Origin: Caballeronia cordobensis
GTDB lineage: Bacteria; Pseudomonadota; Gammaproteobacteria; Burkholderiales; Burkholderiaceae
DNA: 64,000 nucleotides
Assembly: GCF_001544575.2 (NCBI RefSeq)
Contig: NZ_FCNY02000026.1
Coordinates: 1 to 64,000, forward strand
Direction: 5' to 3'
Notes under the pieces: model-generated
Databases searched by the model: none
What the model was told of the DNA's origin: nothing
What the model saw: only the letters and a program-made list of their open reading frames with translations
Made by a program: the position numbers and the translations under genes
Part shown: one piece after another, positions 31,894 through 39,983 of the stretch
Layout: each line of letters opens with the position of its first letter
Numbering within the stretch: the stretch's first letter is position 1

Positions 31894-33690
31894 TCAGATA
31901 TTCAACGCGCGTTTGTCGACAGCCAGCGCCGCTTCGCGCATGACCTCGGAAAGCGAAGGATGCGGATGGCAGATGCGCCCGATATCCTCGCTCGCCGCCT
32001 TGAACTCCATCGCGACCACGGCTTCCGCGATCAGATCCGAGGCGTCCGCCGAGATGATGTGCACGCCGAGAATCTCGTCGGTTTTCGCATCGGCGATGAC
32101 CTTGATGAAGCCGTCCGTCTCGCCGATGCCCATCGCGCGGCCGTTCGCGAGCATCGGAAACTGGCCGGCCTTGATGTCGCGGCCTTCGGCTTTCAGCGCC
32201 TGCTCGGTTTGTCCGACCCACGCGATTTCCGGATGCGTGTAGATCACCCACGGAATGCAGTTGTAGTCGATATGCGGCTTCTGCCCGTCGATGATCTCCG
32301 CCACCAGCACGCCTTCGTCCTCCGCCTTGTGCGCGAGCATCGGACCGCGCACGACATCGCCGATTGCGTAGACATTCGGCACTTTCGTCGCGCAATGTCC
32401 GTCGACGGGAATGAATCCGCGTTCATCGGCCGACAGACCGATGGCATCGAGCCCGAGATTGTCCGTGTTCGGCACGCGGCCGATCGACACGATCAGGCGG
32501 TCCGCATCCAGGGTTTGCGCGTTGCCGTCCTTGTCCTTGTAGGAAATGGAGACGTTCGAATCGGTCGTCTTCACGCCGTCGATCTTCACGCCGAGATGAA
32601 TCGTGAGACCTTGCTTCTTGAAGAGTTTCGCGGCTTCCTTTTGCAGCGCCGTGTCCGTGGTGCCGAGAAATTCGGGCAGCGCTTCGAGAATCGTCACTTC
32701 CGCGCCGAGCCTGCGCCACACGGAGCCGAGCTCCAGCCCGATCACGCCCGCGCCGATCACGGCGAGCTTTCTTGGCACGGCGTCGAAGGCGAGCGCGCCT
32801 TCGTTGTCGGAGACGATCTTGTTGTCCACGGGCACGCCCGGCAGATGCCGCGCCTTCGAGCCCGTCGCGATGATCACATGTTGCGCCGTGTGCGTTTCGC
32901 TTTTGCCGTCGCCGCTCACTTCGATCCTGAAGTTGCCGCCGTCCTTGCCCGCGAACTTGCCGTGCCCTTTGAGCCAGGTGATCTTGTTCTTGCGGAATAG
33001 GAATTCGACGCCGCCCGTGATCTTCTCGACGATCGCTTCCTTGCGCCCGACCATCTTGCCGACATCGACGGAAAGGTTGTCGATGCCGCCGATGCCGTGA
33101 TCGGCGAAATGCAGCTTCGCGTTCTCGAATTTTTCCGACGACGCGAGCAGCGCCTTCGACGGAATGCAACCGACGTTCAGACAGGTGCCGCCGAGCTTCG
33201 GCTTGCCCGCATGATTGATCCATTCCTCGACGCACGCCACCTTGCGCCCGAGCTGCGCCGCGCGAATCGCGGCGATATAGCCGCCCGGCCCGGAACCGAT
33301 CACGATGACATCGAAATCGGCCTTCTGACTTGGCGCCGCGGCGGGCGAGGGCGCAGGCGATGGCGATGGCGCAGGCGCGGCGGCCTGAACCGGCGCAGGC
33401 GCAGCAGCAGGAGCGGGCGCGGGAGCAGGCGCGGCGGCCGACGCTTTCGCTTCCGTATCGACGATCGCGAGCACTTCGTCCGCGTGGACGATATCGCCTT
33501 CCTTCTTCACCACTTCCACGAGCGTGCCGGCGGAGGGCGCGGGCACTTCGAGTACCACCTTGTCCGTTTCCAGTTCGACAAGGATTTCGTCTTGCGTCAC
33601 CGCGTCGCCCGCTTTCTTCTTCCACGGCAGCATCGTCGCCTCGGTGACGGATTCGGAAAGCTGCGGAACCTTGACTTCAATCCTGGCCAT
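31894..33690 (-). CDS. lpdA: Dihydrolipoyl dehydrogenase with N-terminal lipoyl domain
   Basis: FAD-dependent E3 that reoxidises dihydrolipoyl groups with NAD+. Residues 1-78 are a lipoyl domain with Lys44 in ETDKVVLEVP as the attachment site; 80-122 is an Ala/Pro-rich flexible linker; 124-598 is E3 with the FAD motif VIGSGPGGY, the redox pair Cys170/Cys175 (CLNVGC), the NAD motif VIGAGVIGLELG and the C-terminal HPHPSLSE base. The lipoyl domain (KVPQLSESVTEATMLPWKKK) resembles that of 2-oxoglutarate dehydrogenase E2. AGGAG precedes the ATG. No E1 or E2 gene is adjacent and it has its own terminator, so it appears to be a monocistronic E3. Confidence 0.92.
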   Translation of the reverse strand: MARIEVKVPQLSESVTEATMLPWKKKAGDAVTQDEILVELETDKVVLEVPAPSAGTLVEVVKKEGDIVHADEVLAIVDTEAKASAAAPAPAPAPAAAPAPVQAAAPAPSPSPAPSPAAAPSQKADFDVIVIGSGPGGYIAAIRAAQLGRKVACVEEWINHAGKPKLGGTCLNVGCIPSKALLASSEKFENAKLHFADHGIGGIDNLSVDVGKMVGRKEAIVEKITGGVEFLFRKNKITWLKGHGKFAGKDGGNFRIEVSGDGKSETHTAQHVIIATGSKARHLPGVPVDNKIVSDNEGALAFDAVPRKLAVIGAGVIGLELGSVWRRLGAEVTILEALPEFLGTTDTALQKEAAKLFKKQGLTIHLGVKIDGVKTTDSNVSISYKDKDGNAQTLDADRLIVSIGRVPNTDNLGLDAIGLSADERGFIPVDGHCATKVPNVYAIGDVVRGPMLAHKAEDEGVLVAEIIDGQKPHIDYNCIPWVIYTHPEIAWVGQTEQALKAEGRDIKAGQFPMLANGRAMGIGETDGFIKVIADAKTDEILGVHIISADASDLIAEAVVAMEFKAASEDIGRICHPHPSLSEVMREAALAVDKRALNI

Positions 33691-33859
33691 TCAGATTCTC
33701 CTTGTGAGCGATCTCTCGCGATTGGAAACGTCCGGCGACCCGCGCCCCGTGGACGGACAGCCTTGGAGGACGGGCCCGGCGCGCCGAAGTCGTAGGATAC
33801 GCCCTGTCCGGACCGTGCGCGCGCAAAGGCGCGTGCACATCGGCCCGCCGTTTCGTCGT

Positions 33860-33883
33860 CGTTATATTCAGTGGTATATTACG
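33860..33883. promoter_or_regulatory. ModE-like box upstream of the DUF2325 gene
   Basis: C-GTTATAT-N7-TATATTACG, an imperfect inverted repeat ending 27 bp before the DUF2325 ATG. A second box with the same arms and the same 7-base spacer is at 36738-36761. It resembles the TATAT-type inverted repeat bound by molybdate-responsive ModE in gamma-proteobacteria, as I recall it. Confidence 0.65.
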
Positions 33884-33910
33884 AACCAGCCGACCGAGCA
33901 CGAGGTGAAC

Positions 33911-35209
33911 ATGCAGAGCCCTCCGTTTCAACTCGCCCGCACGAGCGCGCATGTGCGCCCCGACGCGTGCTGCCAGCCGACCGAGGCGAGCTTGCGCGCG
34001 TCGCAGCGCCGTTCGCGTCTCGCCGAACTGGACCCGCATCTGCACTGCTCGATCATCGGCACCTGCCTTTCGACGGGCGAATTGCGCAAGCTCGTGCCGA
34101 AGTTCACCGATCTCGACCGTCATCACGCGAGCGATCTGGAGATCCATCACGCGGCGGTGGAACTGGCGATCGCGGGCGGCGCGGGCGCGAAAGCGCTCAA
34201 CAAGGCGCTCGACGAACGTTACGCGGGCGCGATCCGCCGCTTCGACACCGCGCGCGATCCCGCCGCGCTGCTCGATCTGTGGAACGAGGCGCTGAAGTCC
34301 GGCGATATTCCACCCGCGTACTGGGCGGTGATGTCGCATCCGCACGCGACCATCGACGTGCGCCAGTCCGCATTCGGCGAGTTGCACATGCTGTCGCATC
34401 TGGTCGGCGCGGCGAATCGCGCGGATATTCGCCGGCTGGTCGCGCTCGAAGCGGAGAATCAGGCACTGCGTGAGAAGATCGACCGTCAGCAGGCGCGTCT
34501 TCTCGAAGTGAGCGCCGAGCGCGATGCGTCCGCCCGGCAGTTGCACGAGCAGGCGCTGCATATCGACCGCAAACCCGGCGCGACGCCCGCGCAACTCGAA
34601 GCCGAAGTCGAGCGTCTGCGTGAAAAAGTCGAGGACGGCGAGCGCCGCCTCGCGCTGCATACGAGCCGCCGCGAAGCCGCCGAGCAGCGGGCGCAGCAGG
34701 AAGAGAACGAGACGCGCGTGTTGCGCAACAGGCTCGGCGAGGCCCACGCGCTGCTGAAGGTCGTCCAGGCCGAATGCGCGGCCTTGGAACGCGCCACGCT
34801 CGATGCCGCCGATCGGCCCGACGCGCGCCAACGCGCCGTGCAATGGGTGAGCGGCAAGCGTGTGGTCTATGTCGGCGGCAGGCCGAATTCGAATGCGGTG
34901 CTGAAGTCGCTGGTGGCGGCGGCGGGCGGCGAGCTGATCGTTCACGACGGCGGTATCGAAGATCGCAAGGGCTTGCTCGCCGCCGCGCTGCCGAACGCGG
35001 ATGTCGTGCTCTTTCCCGTCGACTGCATCGATCACGATTCGATGAGCATGCTCAAGCGCGTCTGCGAGCGGCACGGCGTCGAGTATGCGCCGCTGCGCAC
35101 CGCGAGCGTCGCGAGCTTCGTGGAGTTCGTCGCGCGGCTCACCGCGAGCGCGCAAGCCACGCCCGCGAGCGGTCCGCCGCGGTCCGCGTTCTGCTTGCGG
35201 CACGGTTAG
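33911..35209 (+). CDS. DUF2325 protein with central coiled coil
   Basis: 432-residue cytoplasmic protein. The N-terminal 170 residues are helical and include LDPHLHCSIIGTCLSTGELRKL; residues about 180-300 form a long coiled coil (ENQALREKIDRQQARLLEV onward); the C-terminal 95 residues are a DUF2325 domain (VVYVGGRPNSNAVLKSL, GGELIVHDGGIEDRKG, DVVLFPVDCIDHDSM). The molecular role of DUF2325 is not established. A GAGGTG site precedes the ATG, and a ModE-like box lies just upstream. It converges on the ModE-like gene and shares its box with the molybdopterin/NifQ operon, which points to a molybdenum-linked function. Confidence 0.8.
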   Translation: MQSPPFQLARTSAHVRPDACCQPTEASLRASQRRSRLAELDPHLHCSIIGTCLSTGELRKLVPKFTDLDRHHASDLEIHHAAVELAIAGGAGAKALNKALDERYAGAIRRFDTARDPAALLDLWNEALKSGDIPPAYWAVMSHPHATIDVRQSAFGELHMLSHLVGAANRADIRRLVALEAENQALREKIDRQQARLLEVSAERDASARQLHEQALHIDRKPGATPAQLEAEVERLREKVEDGERRLALHTSRREAAEQRAQQEENETRVLRNRLGEAHALLKVVQAECAALERATLDAADRPDARQRAVQWVSGKRVVYVGGRPNSNAVLKSLVAAAGGELIVHDGGIEDRKGLLAAALPNADVVLFPVDCIDHDSMSMLKRVCERHGVEYAPLRTASVASFVEFVARLTASAQATPASGPPRSAFCLRHG

Positions 35210-35213
35210 CGAT

Positions 35214-35633
35214 TCAGGGTTTCAGCAGCTTAGTAAGCGCTTCGATCTGCGTGGCGCACGCGGCTTGCGCCTGCGTTTCGACCTCGCGATAAAGCTGGAC
35301 GATGCGCTCGCCGACCGGCGTCAGCACGCAGCCGCCGCCGCTTTGGCCGCCTTGCTCGGAAATCGTCGCGGGCGATTCGAGCGCGCGATTGAGCTCGTCG
35401 ATGAGCAGCCACGCGCGCCGGTACGACATGTCGAGGCTGCGCGCCGCCGCCGATATCGAGCCGTGCCTGCGCACCGCTTCGAGCAGCGACACCTTGCCCG
35501 GACCGATCGCGATGGTCTCGCCTTTCGTGACGCGCATGCGAAAGCGCACTTCGGCCGGCGCGCTTGCCGCGTCCGCCGTGTTCGCCGCGTTCCGCTCGTT
35601 CGCGCCTGCCGTCGTTTTGTGGGTCGTCGCCAT
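35214..35633 (-). CDS. ModE-like DNA-binding protein without molbindin domains
   Basis: 139-residue winged-helix protein of the ModE N-terminal type: LLEAVRRHGSISAAARSLDMSYRRAWLLIDELNRAL is the LysR-like HTH of ModE, followed by the wing SGGGCVLTPVGERIVQLYREVE. Escherichia coli ModE has about 260 residues with two C-terminal molybdate-binding Mop repeats; those are absent here, so this protein probably does not bind molybdate as ModE does. Last gene of a minus-strand cluster with a NifQ-like and a molybdopterin-binding protein, 40 bp after the former. It is the obvious candidate to bind the two boxes at 33860 and 36738. Confidence 0.85.
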   Translation of the reverse strand: MATTHKTTAGANERNAANTADAASAPAEVRFRMRVTKGETIAIGPGKVSLLEAVRRHGSISAAARSLDMSYRRAWLLIDELNRALESPATISEQGGQSGGGCVLTPVGERIVQLYREVETQAQAACATQIEALTKLLKP

Positions 35634-35673
35634 GCCCGAGAGAATACACGAACGAAAGCGGCCCGCGCGCACG

Positions 35674-36213
35674 TCACCGGTTGTCGGGATAGCAGAAAGC
35701 GTAATCCTCGCAACCCGGACAGCCCGGCGCGCACGTCGGCGCTTCGCCGCGTGCGTGCGCCACCTCCTGCGCGAGAAATTTCTTCCAGCGCAGGTTGGCC
35801 ACGTTGCGCGCAACGAGCGCCGGATAGTGTCGATCGAGCATGTCGGTGACGTCTTCGCGGCCGGAGAGACCGAGATCGCGCCACAAATGGTCCGGGCGCA
35901 GCGACGCCGCGCAAATAATGGCCGCGAGACACCGCGCGTCGTCGCGATGCCGCGTCGCCGTGCGGTCGTGCCACATCAAAAGCGCGTGCAGGTCGCGCGT
36001 GAAGGCGGTGCGCGGCGCGAGATGCAGAAAATGCCCGAACGTCGCGCCGGGAAAATGCCGGCCGATGAGTTTCGCAAGCTCGCCGGCGTCGAGCCCGAGC
36101 ACAGGCAAATCGCCTCCTTCGATGCGCGCGCCCACGAGCCGCGCGAACAGCACGGTATCGGGCGCATACGGATCGATCGCGCGGCCGAGCAACGCGCGCG
36201 CTGCCGGATTCAT
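35674..36213 (-). CDS. nifQ: NifQ-like molybdenum-handling protein
   Basis: 179-residue protein whose C-terminus carries the NifQ cysteine cluster, Cys161-x3-Cys165-x2-Cys168-x5-Cys174 (CAPGCPGCEDYAFC), preceded by the NifQ-like segment LRWKKFLAQEVAHARG. In diazotrophs NifQ donates molybdenum in an Fe-S form for the nitrogenase cofactor; the spacing I recall there is C-x4-C-x2-C-x5-C, so the first gap is one shorter. No other nif gene is present. The ATG overlaps the molybdopterin-protein stop by four bases. A role in molybdenum delivery to another enzyme is inferred from context. Confidence 0.82.
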   Translation of the reverse strand: MNPAARALLGRAIDPYAPDTVLFARLVGARIEGGDLPVLGLDAGELAKLIGRHFPGATFGHFLHLAPRTAFTRDLHALLMWHDRTATRHRDDARCLAAIICAASLRPDHLWRDLGLSGREDVTDMLDRHYPALVARNVANLRWKKFLAQEVAHARGEAPTCAPGCPGCEDYAFCYPDNR

Positions 36214-36719
36214 CGATGCGGCTGTGCGAGCACGTGCGCATCGACGCGCACGAAGCGCTTCATGTGGCGCGGCGCATGCACGTTGTCCGCGCCCGAAACG
36301 AGCACCGGCAAGCCGTCCGCGATGCCGAGTTCGCGATCCTCGCATTCATACGCGACGATCACCCGCTCGCCGACCGGCGTATTGAAAAGCTCGTGCCACG
36401 AGTAGGTGACGGCGTAACCGTCGTGCGCCTGCGCGAGGAATACGGTGCGCTTGAAATCCGTGCTGTCGGGACGCCGCACGCCGGCGGCGTCGAGCAGCAC
36501 GCGCAACTGCACGCCGCGATAGCTTCCCATCGGGCGAATGTAGCGGCCCGTGGAAAAACACACCAGATCGAAGGGCGCGATGCTCACGCGCGCGTACTCG
36601 CGCAATGCGGCGACGTCGAGCGTGAGCGGCGTCTGCACCGCGCCGCCGATCTCGATGGCGACCTGCGGGCTCTCGATGTCCTGGCCGAATACCGGCATCG
36701 TTTCATGACTGAATGACAT
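36210..36719 (-). CDS. Molybdopterin-binding oxidoreductase domain protein
   Basis: 169-residue protein that is essentially one sulfite-oxidase-type molybdopterin-binding domain: LVCFSTGRYIRPMGSYRGVQLRVLLDAAGV, then FLAQAHDGYAVTYSWHELF and LPVLVSGADNVHAPRHMKRFVRVD. The Cys in LVCFSTG is at the place where SUOX-fold enzymes coordinate molybdenum. No signal peptide or redox partner domain is present, so it may be cytoplasmic. It opens a three-gene operon with nifQ and the ModE-like gene, and a ModE-like box lies 19-42 bp upstream of its ATG. Confidence 0.8.
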   Translation of the reverse strand: MSFSHETMPVFGQDIESPQVAIEIGGAVQTPLTLDVAALREYARVSIAPFDLVCFSTGRYIRPMGSYRGVQLRVLLDAAGVRRPDSTDFKRTVFLAQAHDGYAVTYSWHELFNTPVGERVIVAYECEDRELGIADGLPVLVSGADNVHAPRHMKRFVRVDAHVLAQPHR

Positions 36720-36737
36720 GGGGCGATCTGGGTGACG

Positions 36738-36761
36738 GGTTATATCCGCGACTATATTACG
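36738..36761. promoter_or_regulatory. ModE-like box upstream of the molybdopterin/nifQ operon
   Basis: G-GTTATAT-N7-TATATTACG, same arms and spacer length as the box at 33860-33883. It lies between the operon start (36719) and the end of the LysR gene (36806). Confidence 0.65.
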
Positions 36762-36805
36762 CTTGCGCGGATATGACATGCCCATTCGCGCATGTCGGTC
36801 ATCGT

Positions 36806-37747
36806 CTAACGAAGCTGCTCGTCGCGCTTTTGCTTGCATAGCTCGATGAAGCGCTGCACCGGCGCGGTCGCGGTGGCGCCGCGCCGCGTCGCGATGCCGT
36901 ACGGCGCGCCGCGGCGTTCGATCTGAATCGGCAGCACCGCCATCATGCCGTGCGCCTGGAAGTACTGCGCGACTTTCAGCGGCATCAGCGCGACGGTGCC
37001 GTCGCTCGCCCGCAGCAGCGACAAGGTCGCGAACGTCGACGACGTTTCGATGGCGTAGCGCGGGAACGGAATCTCGGCGTCGTCGAAAAGCTGTTCGAGC
37101 AGCGAGCGCATCGGCAGGGCGGCTTGCGGCACGATCCACGGATTGTCGGCAAGATCCGCGAGCGACAGGTGCTGCACGTTCGCCAGCGGATCGGCGCCGT
37201 CCGTCACCAGACAGACTTCCTCCACTTCGAGCGGAATGAAATCGTAAGCCTCCGGATGGACGCTGATGCTCGGACGCCCAATGACGAGATCGAGCAGGCG
37301 CTGATCGAGCATCGACAAAAGCCGCGCGCTGTTGTCCTCCCAGACTTCGACGGACACATCCGGCTGAACCTGCCGCAACGAGCGCAGGATGGGCGCGAGC
37401 CATTCGGGCATCGAGCCCATGACCGCGCCAATGGCGAGCATGCCGCCGCCGCCGCGCATGATGGCCGCGAGCTCGTCGCGCAGCGCGCCGATCTCGGAAC
37501 GCACCGCGCGCGCGTGACGGATCACGCAGCGTCCGAGCTCGTTCGGCACGATGCCGCGCGGCGAGCGCGCGAACAGTTCCGTGCCGAACATCGCCTCGAT
37601 TTCGCGCAGCGATTTGGTCGTGGCGGGCTGCGAGAGCGACACCTGCTGCGCTGCCTTGCGCAGCGAGCCGTGGTCGTCTAGCGCAATCAGGAGCGCGACG
37701 TGATTGCCGCGCAGCCGCCTCAATATCGCATCGATACTGGTTATCAC
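36806..37747 (-). CDS. LysR-family regulator of the hyu regulon
   Basis: 313-residue LysR-type regulator: N-terminal HTH (HVALLIALDDHGSLRKAAQQVSLSQPATTKSLREIEAMFG, residues 16-54) and a periplasmic-binding-like effector domain. The start is GTG; this codon lies inside the palindrome GTTAT-N7-ATAAC at 37740-37756, so binding at the site would also block its own expression. Divergent from hyuA across 171 bp. The same palindrome recurs at 46894-46910 before a second operon, making this protein the likely regulator of both. The effector is unknown. Confidence 0.88.
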   Translation of the reverse strand: MITSIDAILRRLRGNHVALLIALDDHGSLRKAAQQVSLSQPATTKSLREIEAMFGTELFARSPRGIVPNELGRCVIRHARAVRSEIGALRDELAAIMRGGGGMLAIGAVMGSMPEWLAPILRSLRQVQPDVSVEVWEDNSARLLSMLDQRLLDLVIGRPSISVHPEAYDFIPLEVEEVCLVTDGADPLANVQHLSLADLADNPWIVPQAALPMRSLLEQLFDDAEIPFPRYAIETSSTFATLSLLRASDGTVALMPLKVAQYFQAHGMMAVLPIQIERRGAPYGIATRRGATATAPVQRFIELCKQKRDEQLR

Positions 37748-37820
37748 CGATATAACTCCAGGGTCTCACCTGATCGGAAGGTTTCATTATCTGGCCGCGT
37801 CGATGCCTCTTTAAACTGGC
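37735..37820. promoter_or_regulatory. Promoter/operator of the hyu operon (copy A)
   Basis: Contains a LysR-type palindrome GTTAT-N7-ATAAC (37740-37756; an internal T-N11-A is present), then TCTCACCTGATCGG (37764-37777), then TTTCATTATC (37782-37791), in which CATTAT could be a -10 element. The whole 86-bp block is repeated as copy B at 46889-46973 with the same order and spacing of identical segments of 22, 14 and 10 bases. Confidence 0.8.
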
Positions 37821-37918
37821 TCGGTCGAAGTTCGTCACGGCCCGGCGCTCGACGGCGCGGCTCGATCATGCCGGAACACACGCGGCGTGGGCAAGCGAAC
37901 CGGAAATCAGGCATCCAC

Positions 37919-39979
37919 ATGGAGAGAAGCAAATTGAAAAGAATCGGACTCGATGTCGGCGGCACCTTCACCGATGTCGTGATGGTGGACGATGAGACAG
38001 GGCGCATCTGGTCGACCAAGGTGCCGACGACGCCGAAGGATCGCGTCATCGGCACCATCGAAGGCTTTCGCAAGATTCTCGAACTGTCGGGAGCCGATAG
38101 CGCGGAGGTCGCGTTCCTCGGCCACGGCACGACGATGGCGACCAACATGGTCGTCGAAGGCACGGGCGCGAAGACCGCGCTCGTCACGACGCGCGGCTTT
38201 CGCGACATCCTCGAACTGCGGCGCGTCTCGCGTCACGATCGCGCCGATCTCTACGATCTGCTGTTCGACAATCCGCGTCCGCTCGTCGAGCGGCGCTGGC
38301 GGCTCGAAGTGAACGAGCGCCTGCGCTACGACGGCAGCGTCGAAACGCCGCTCGATCACGCGCAGCTCGAAGCGCTCGCCGATCAGATCCGCGCGTCGGA
38401 TGTCGAAGCCGTCGCCGTGTGCTTTCTGCACGCGCATGTGAATCCGGCGCACGAACGCGAAGCCGTCGATACGCTGCGCCGCCTGTTGCCGGACCACTTC
38501 ATCTGCGCTTCGCACGAAGTGAATCCGGAGTCGATGGAATACGAGCGCGCGAGCTCGACCGTCATCAACGCGATGCTCGGCCCCGTGTGCGGGCGCTACA
38601 TCGGCCGCCTCATTGGCGCGCTGGCGCAACATGGCTTCGCGGGCAAGTTCCTTTTCATGCAGTCGAACGGCGGTCTCGCAAGCCCGGCGATGGTCGCGGA
38701 CAAACCCATCGTGCTGCTCGAATCGGGGCCGGCGGGCGGCGTGTCGGCGGCGATCCGCAACTGCGAGAAGAGCGAACTGAAGAACGCGATTCTCGGCGAC
38801 ATGGGCGGCACGACGTTCGACGTCTCGCTGATCCGCGACTTCCGCCCCGAACTGCGCAACAAGAGTCTGCTGCATACCTATACGGTACGCTCGCCCAGCA
38901 TCGACATCGATTCGGTCGGCGCGGGCGGCGGCTCGATCGTGTGGATCGACGCGGGCGGCGGCGTGCGCATCGGACCGGAAAGCGCGGGCGCGGACCCCGG
39001 CCCCGCGTGCTACGGACGCGGCGGCACGCGGCCGACCGTCACCGACTGCAATCTCGTGCTCGGCTATATCGATCCCGACAGCTTCCTCGGCGGCGAATTC
39101 AAGCTCGACGCGCAAGCCGCATGGCGCGTCGTCGACGAAGTCATCGCCCAGCCGCTCGGCGTCTCCGTGCCGGAAGCCGCGCAAGTCGTGCGCTCCGTCG
39201 CCAACGCGCTGATGGCGCAGGCCATCCGCATCATGACGGTCGAGCGCGGCTACGATCCGCGCGAGTTCTCCTATATCTGCTACGGCGGCGCGGGGCCGGT
39301 GCACGCGGTCGATCTGGCGCACGAAATGGGTATCCGCCGCGTGGTGATTCCGCCGCTGCCGGGCCTTTTCAGCGCATTCGGCATGACGGTCGCGGACCAG
39401 CAATACGACTATCAGCGCCCGCTCGAAAGCGATCTCGCGATGATCGACGACGCCGCGCTGCACGCCGCGCTCGACGAACTGACCACGCAAGGCATGGACG
39501 AACTGCAGCGTCACGGCGTGGACGCGGAGGGCGTGAAGGTCGTGCGCCTCGCCGATTGCCGCTACGCGGGCCAGCCCGACGTCATCACGGTCGAAGTGCA
39601 GGGCGAGGCGCAAGGCATTCGCGAAGCGCTCGCGCAGGCTTTCGAGGACGCGCATCTGCGGCAATGGAACTTCGTCAGCAAGGACAAGCCGGTGGTGGTC
39701 GCCAACGTGCGCCTGCAACTCGTGACGACGACCGGCTGGCGCGGCGGCGTCGCGAGCGCGGACGGCGGCGAGTTGCCCAAGCCGGTGCGCACCCGCGAAG
39801 TGTATTTCGACGGCGGCGTGCGCACCTTGCCCGTATTCGCCCGCATGCAGATTCCGGTCGGCGCGACGATCGAAGGGCCGGCGGTCATCGAGGAACACAG
39901 CAGTTGCGCCGTGCTGAAGGCGTCGCACGTCGCGCGCGTCGATTCCGATCTCAATCTCGTCATCGAACTGGCAGCCTGA
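37919..39979 (+). CDS. hyuA: Hydantoinase/oxoprolinase subunit A (HyuA family)
   Basis: 686-residue ATP-using subunit of a hydantoinase/5-oxoprolinase/acetone-carboxylase-like enzyme. Actin-like ATPase motifs: RIGLDVGGTFTDVVM at residues 8-22 and DMGGTTFDVSLI near 294; also GAGGGSIVWIDAGGGVRIGPESAGADPGPACYG. Family members either open cyclic amides with ATP or carboxylate ketones via phosphorylated intermediates; sequence alone does not decide. First gene of a six-gene operon (hyuA-hyuB-CoA transferase-hydratase-MFS-lyase) divergent from the LysR gene; hyuB starts four bases after its stop. Confidence 0.9.
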   Translation: MERSKLKRIGLDVGGTFTDVVMVDDETGRIWSTKVPTTPKDRVIGTIEGFRKILELSGADSAEVAFLGHGTTMATNMVVEGTGAKTALVTTRGFRDILELRRVSRHDRADLYDLLFDNPRPLVERRWRLEVNERLRYDGSVETPLDHAQLEALADQIRASDVEAVAVCFLHAHVNPAHEREAVDTLRRLLPDHFICASHEVNPESMEYERASSTVINAMLGPVCGRYIGRLIGALAQHGFAGKFLFMQSNGGLASPAMVADKPIVLLESGPAGGVSAAIRNCEKSELKNAILGDMGGTTFDVSLIRDFRPELRNKSLLHTYTVRSPSIDIDSVGAGGGSIVWIDAGGGVRIGPESAGADPGPACYGRGGTRPTVTDCNLVLGYIDPDSFLGGEFKLDAQAAWRVVDEVIAQPLGVSVPEAAQVVRSVANALMAQAIRIMTVERGYDPREFSYICYGGAGPVHAVDLAHEMGIRRVVIPPLPGLFSAFGMTVADQQYDYQRPLESDLAMIDDAALHAALDELTTQGMDELQRHGVDAEGVKVVRLADCRYAGQPDVITVEVQGEAQGIREALAQAFEDAHLRQWNFVSKDKPVVVANVRLQLVTTTGWRGGVASADGGELPKPVRTREVYFDGGVRTLPVFARMQIPVGATIEGPAVIEEHSSCAVLKASHVARVDSDLNLVIELAA

Positions 39980-39983
39980 ATAT

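Noticed and set aside
33911..36719. Nitrogen fixation gene cluster
   Set aside because: Only a NifQ-like protein is present; no nifHDK, nifENB or other nif genes in view.
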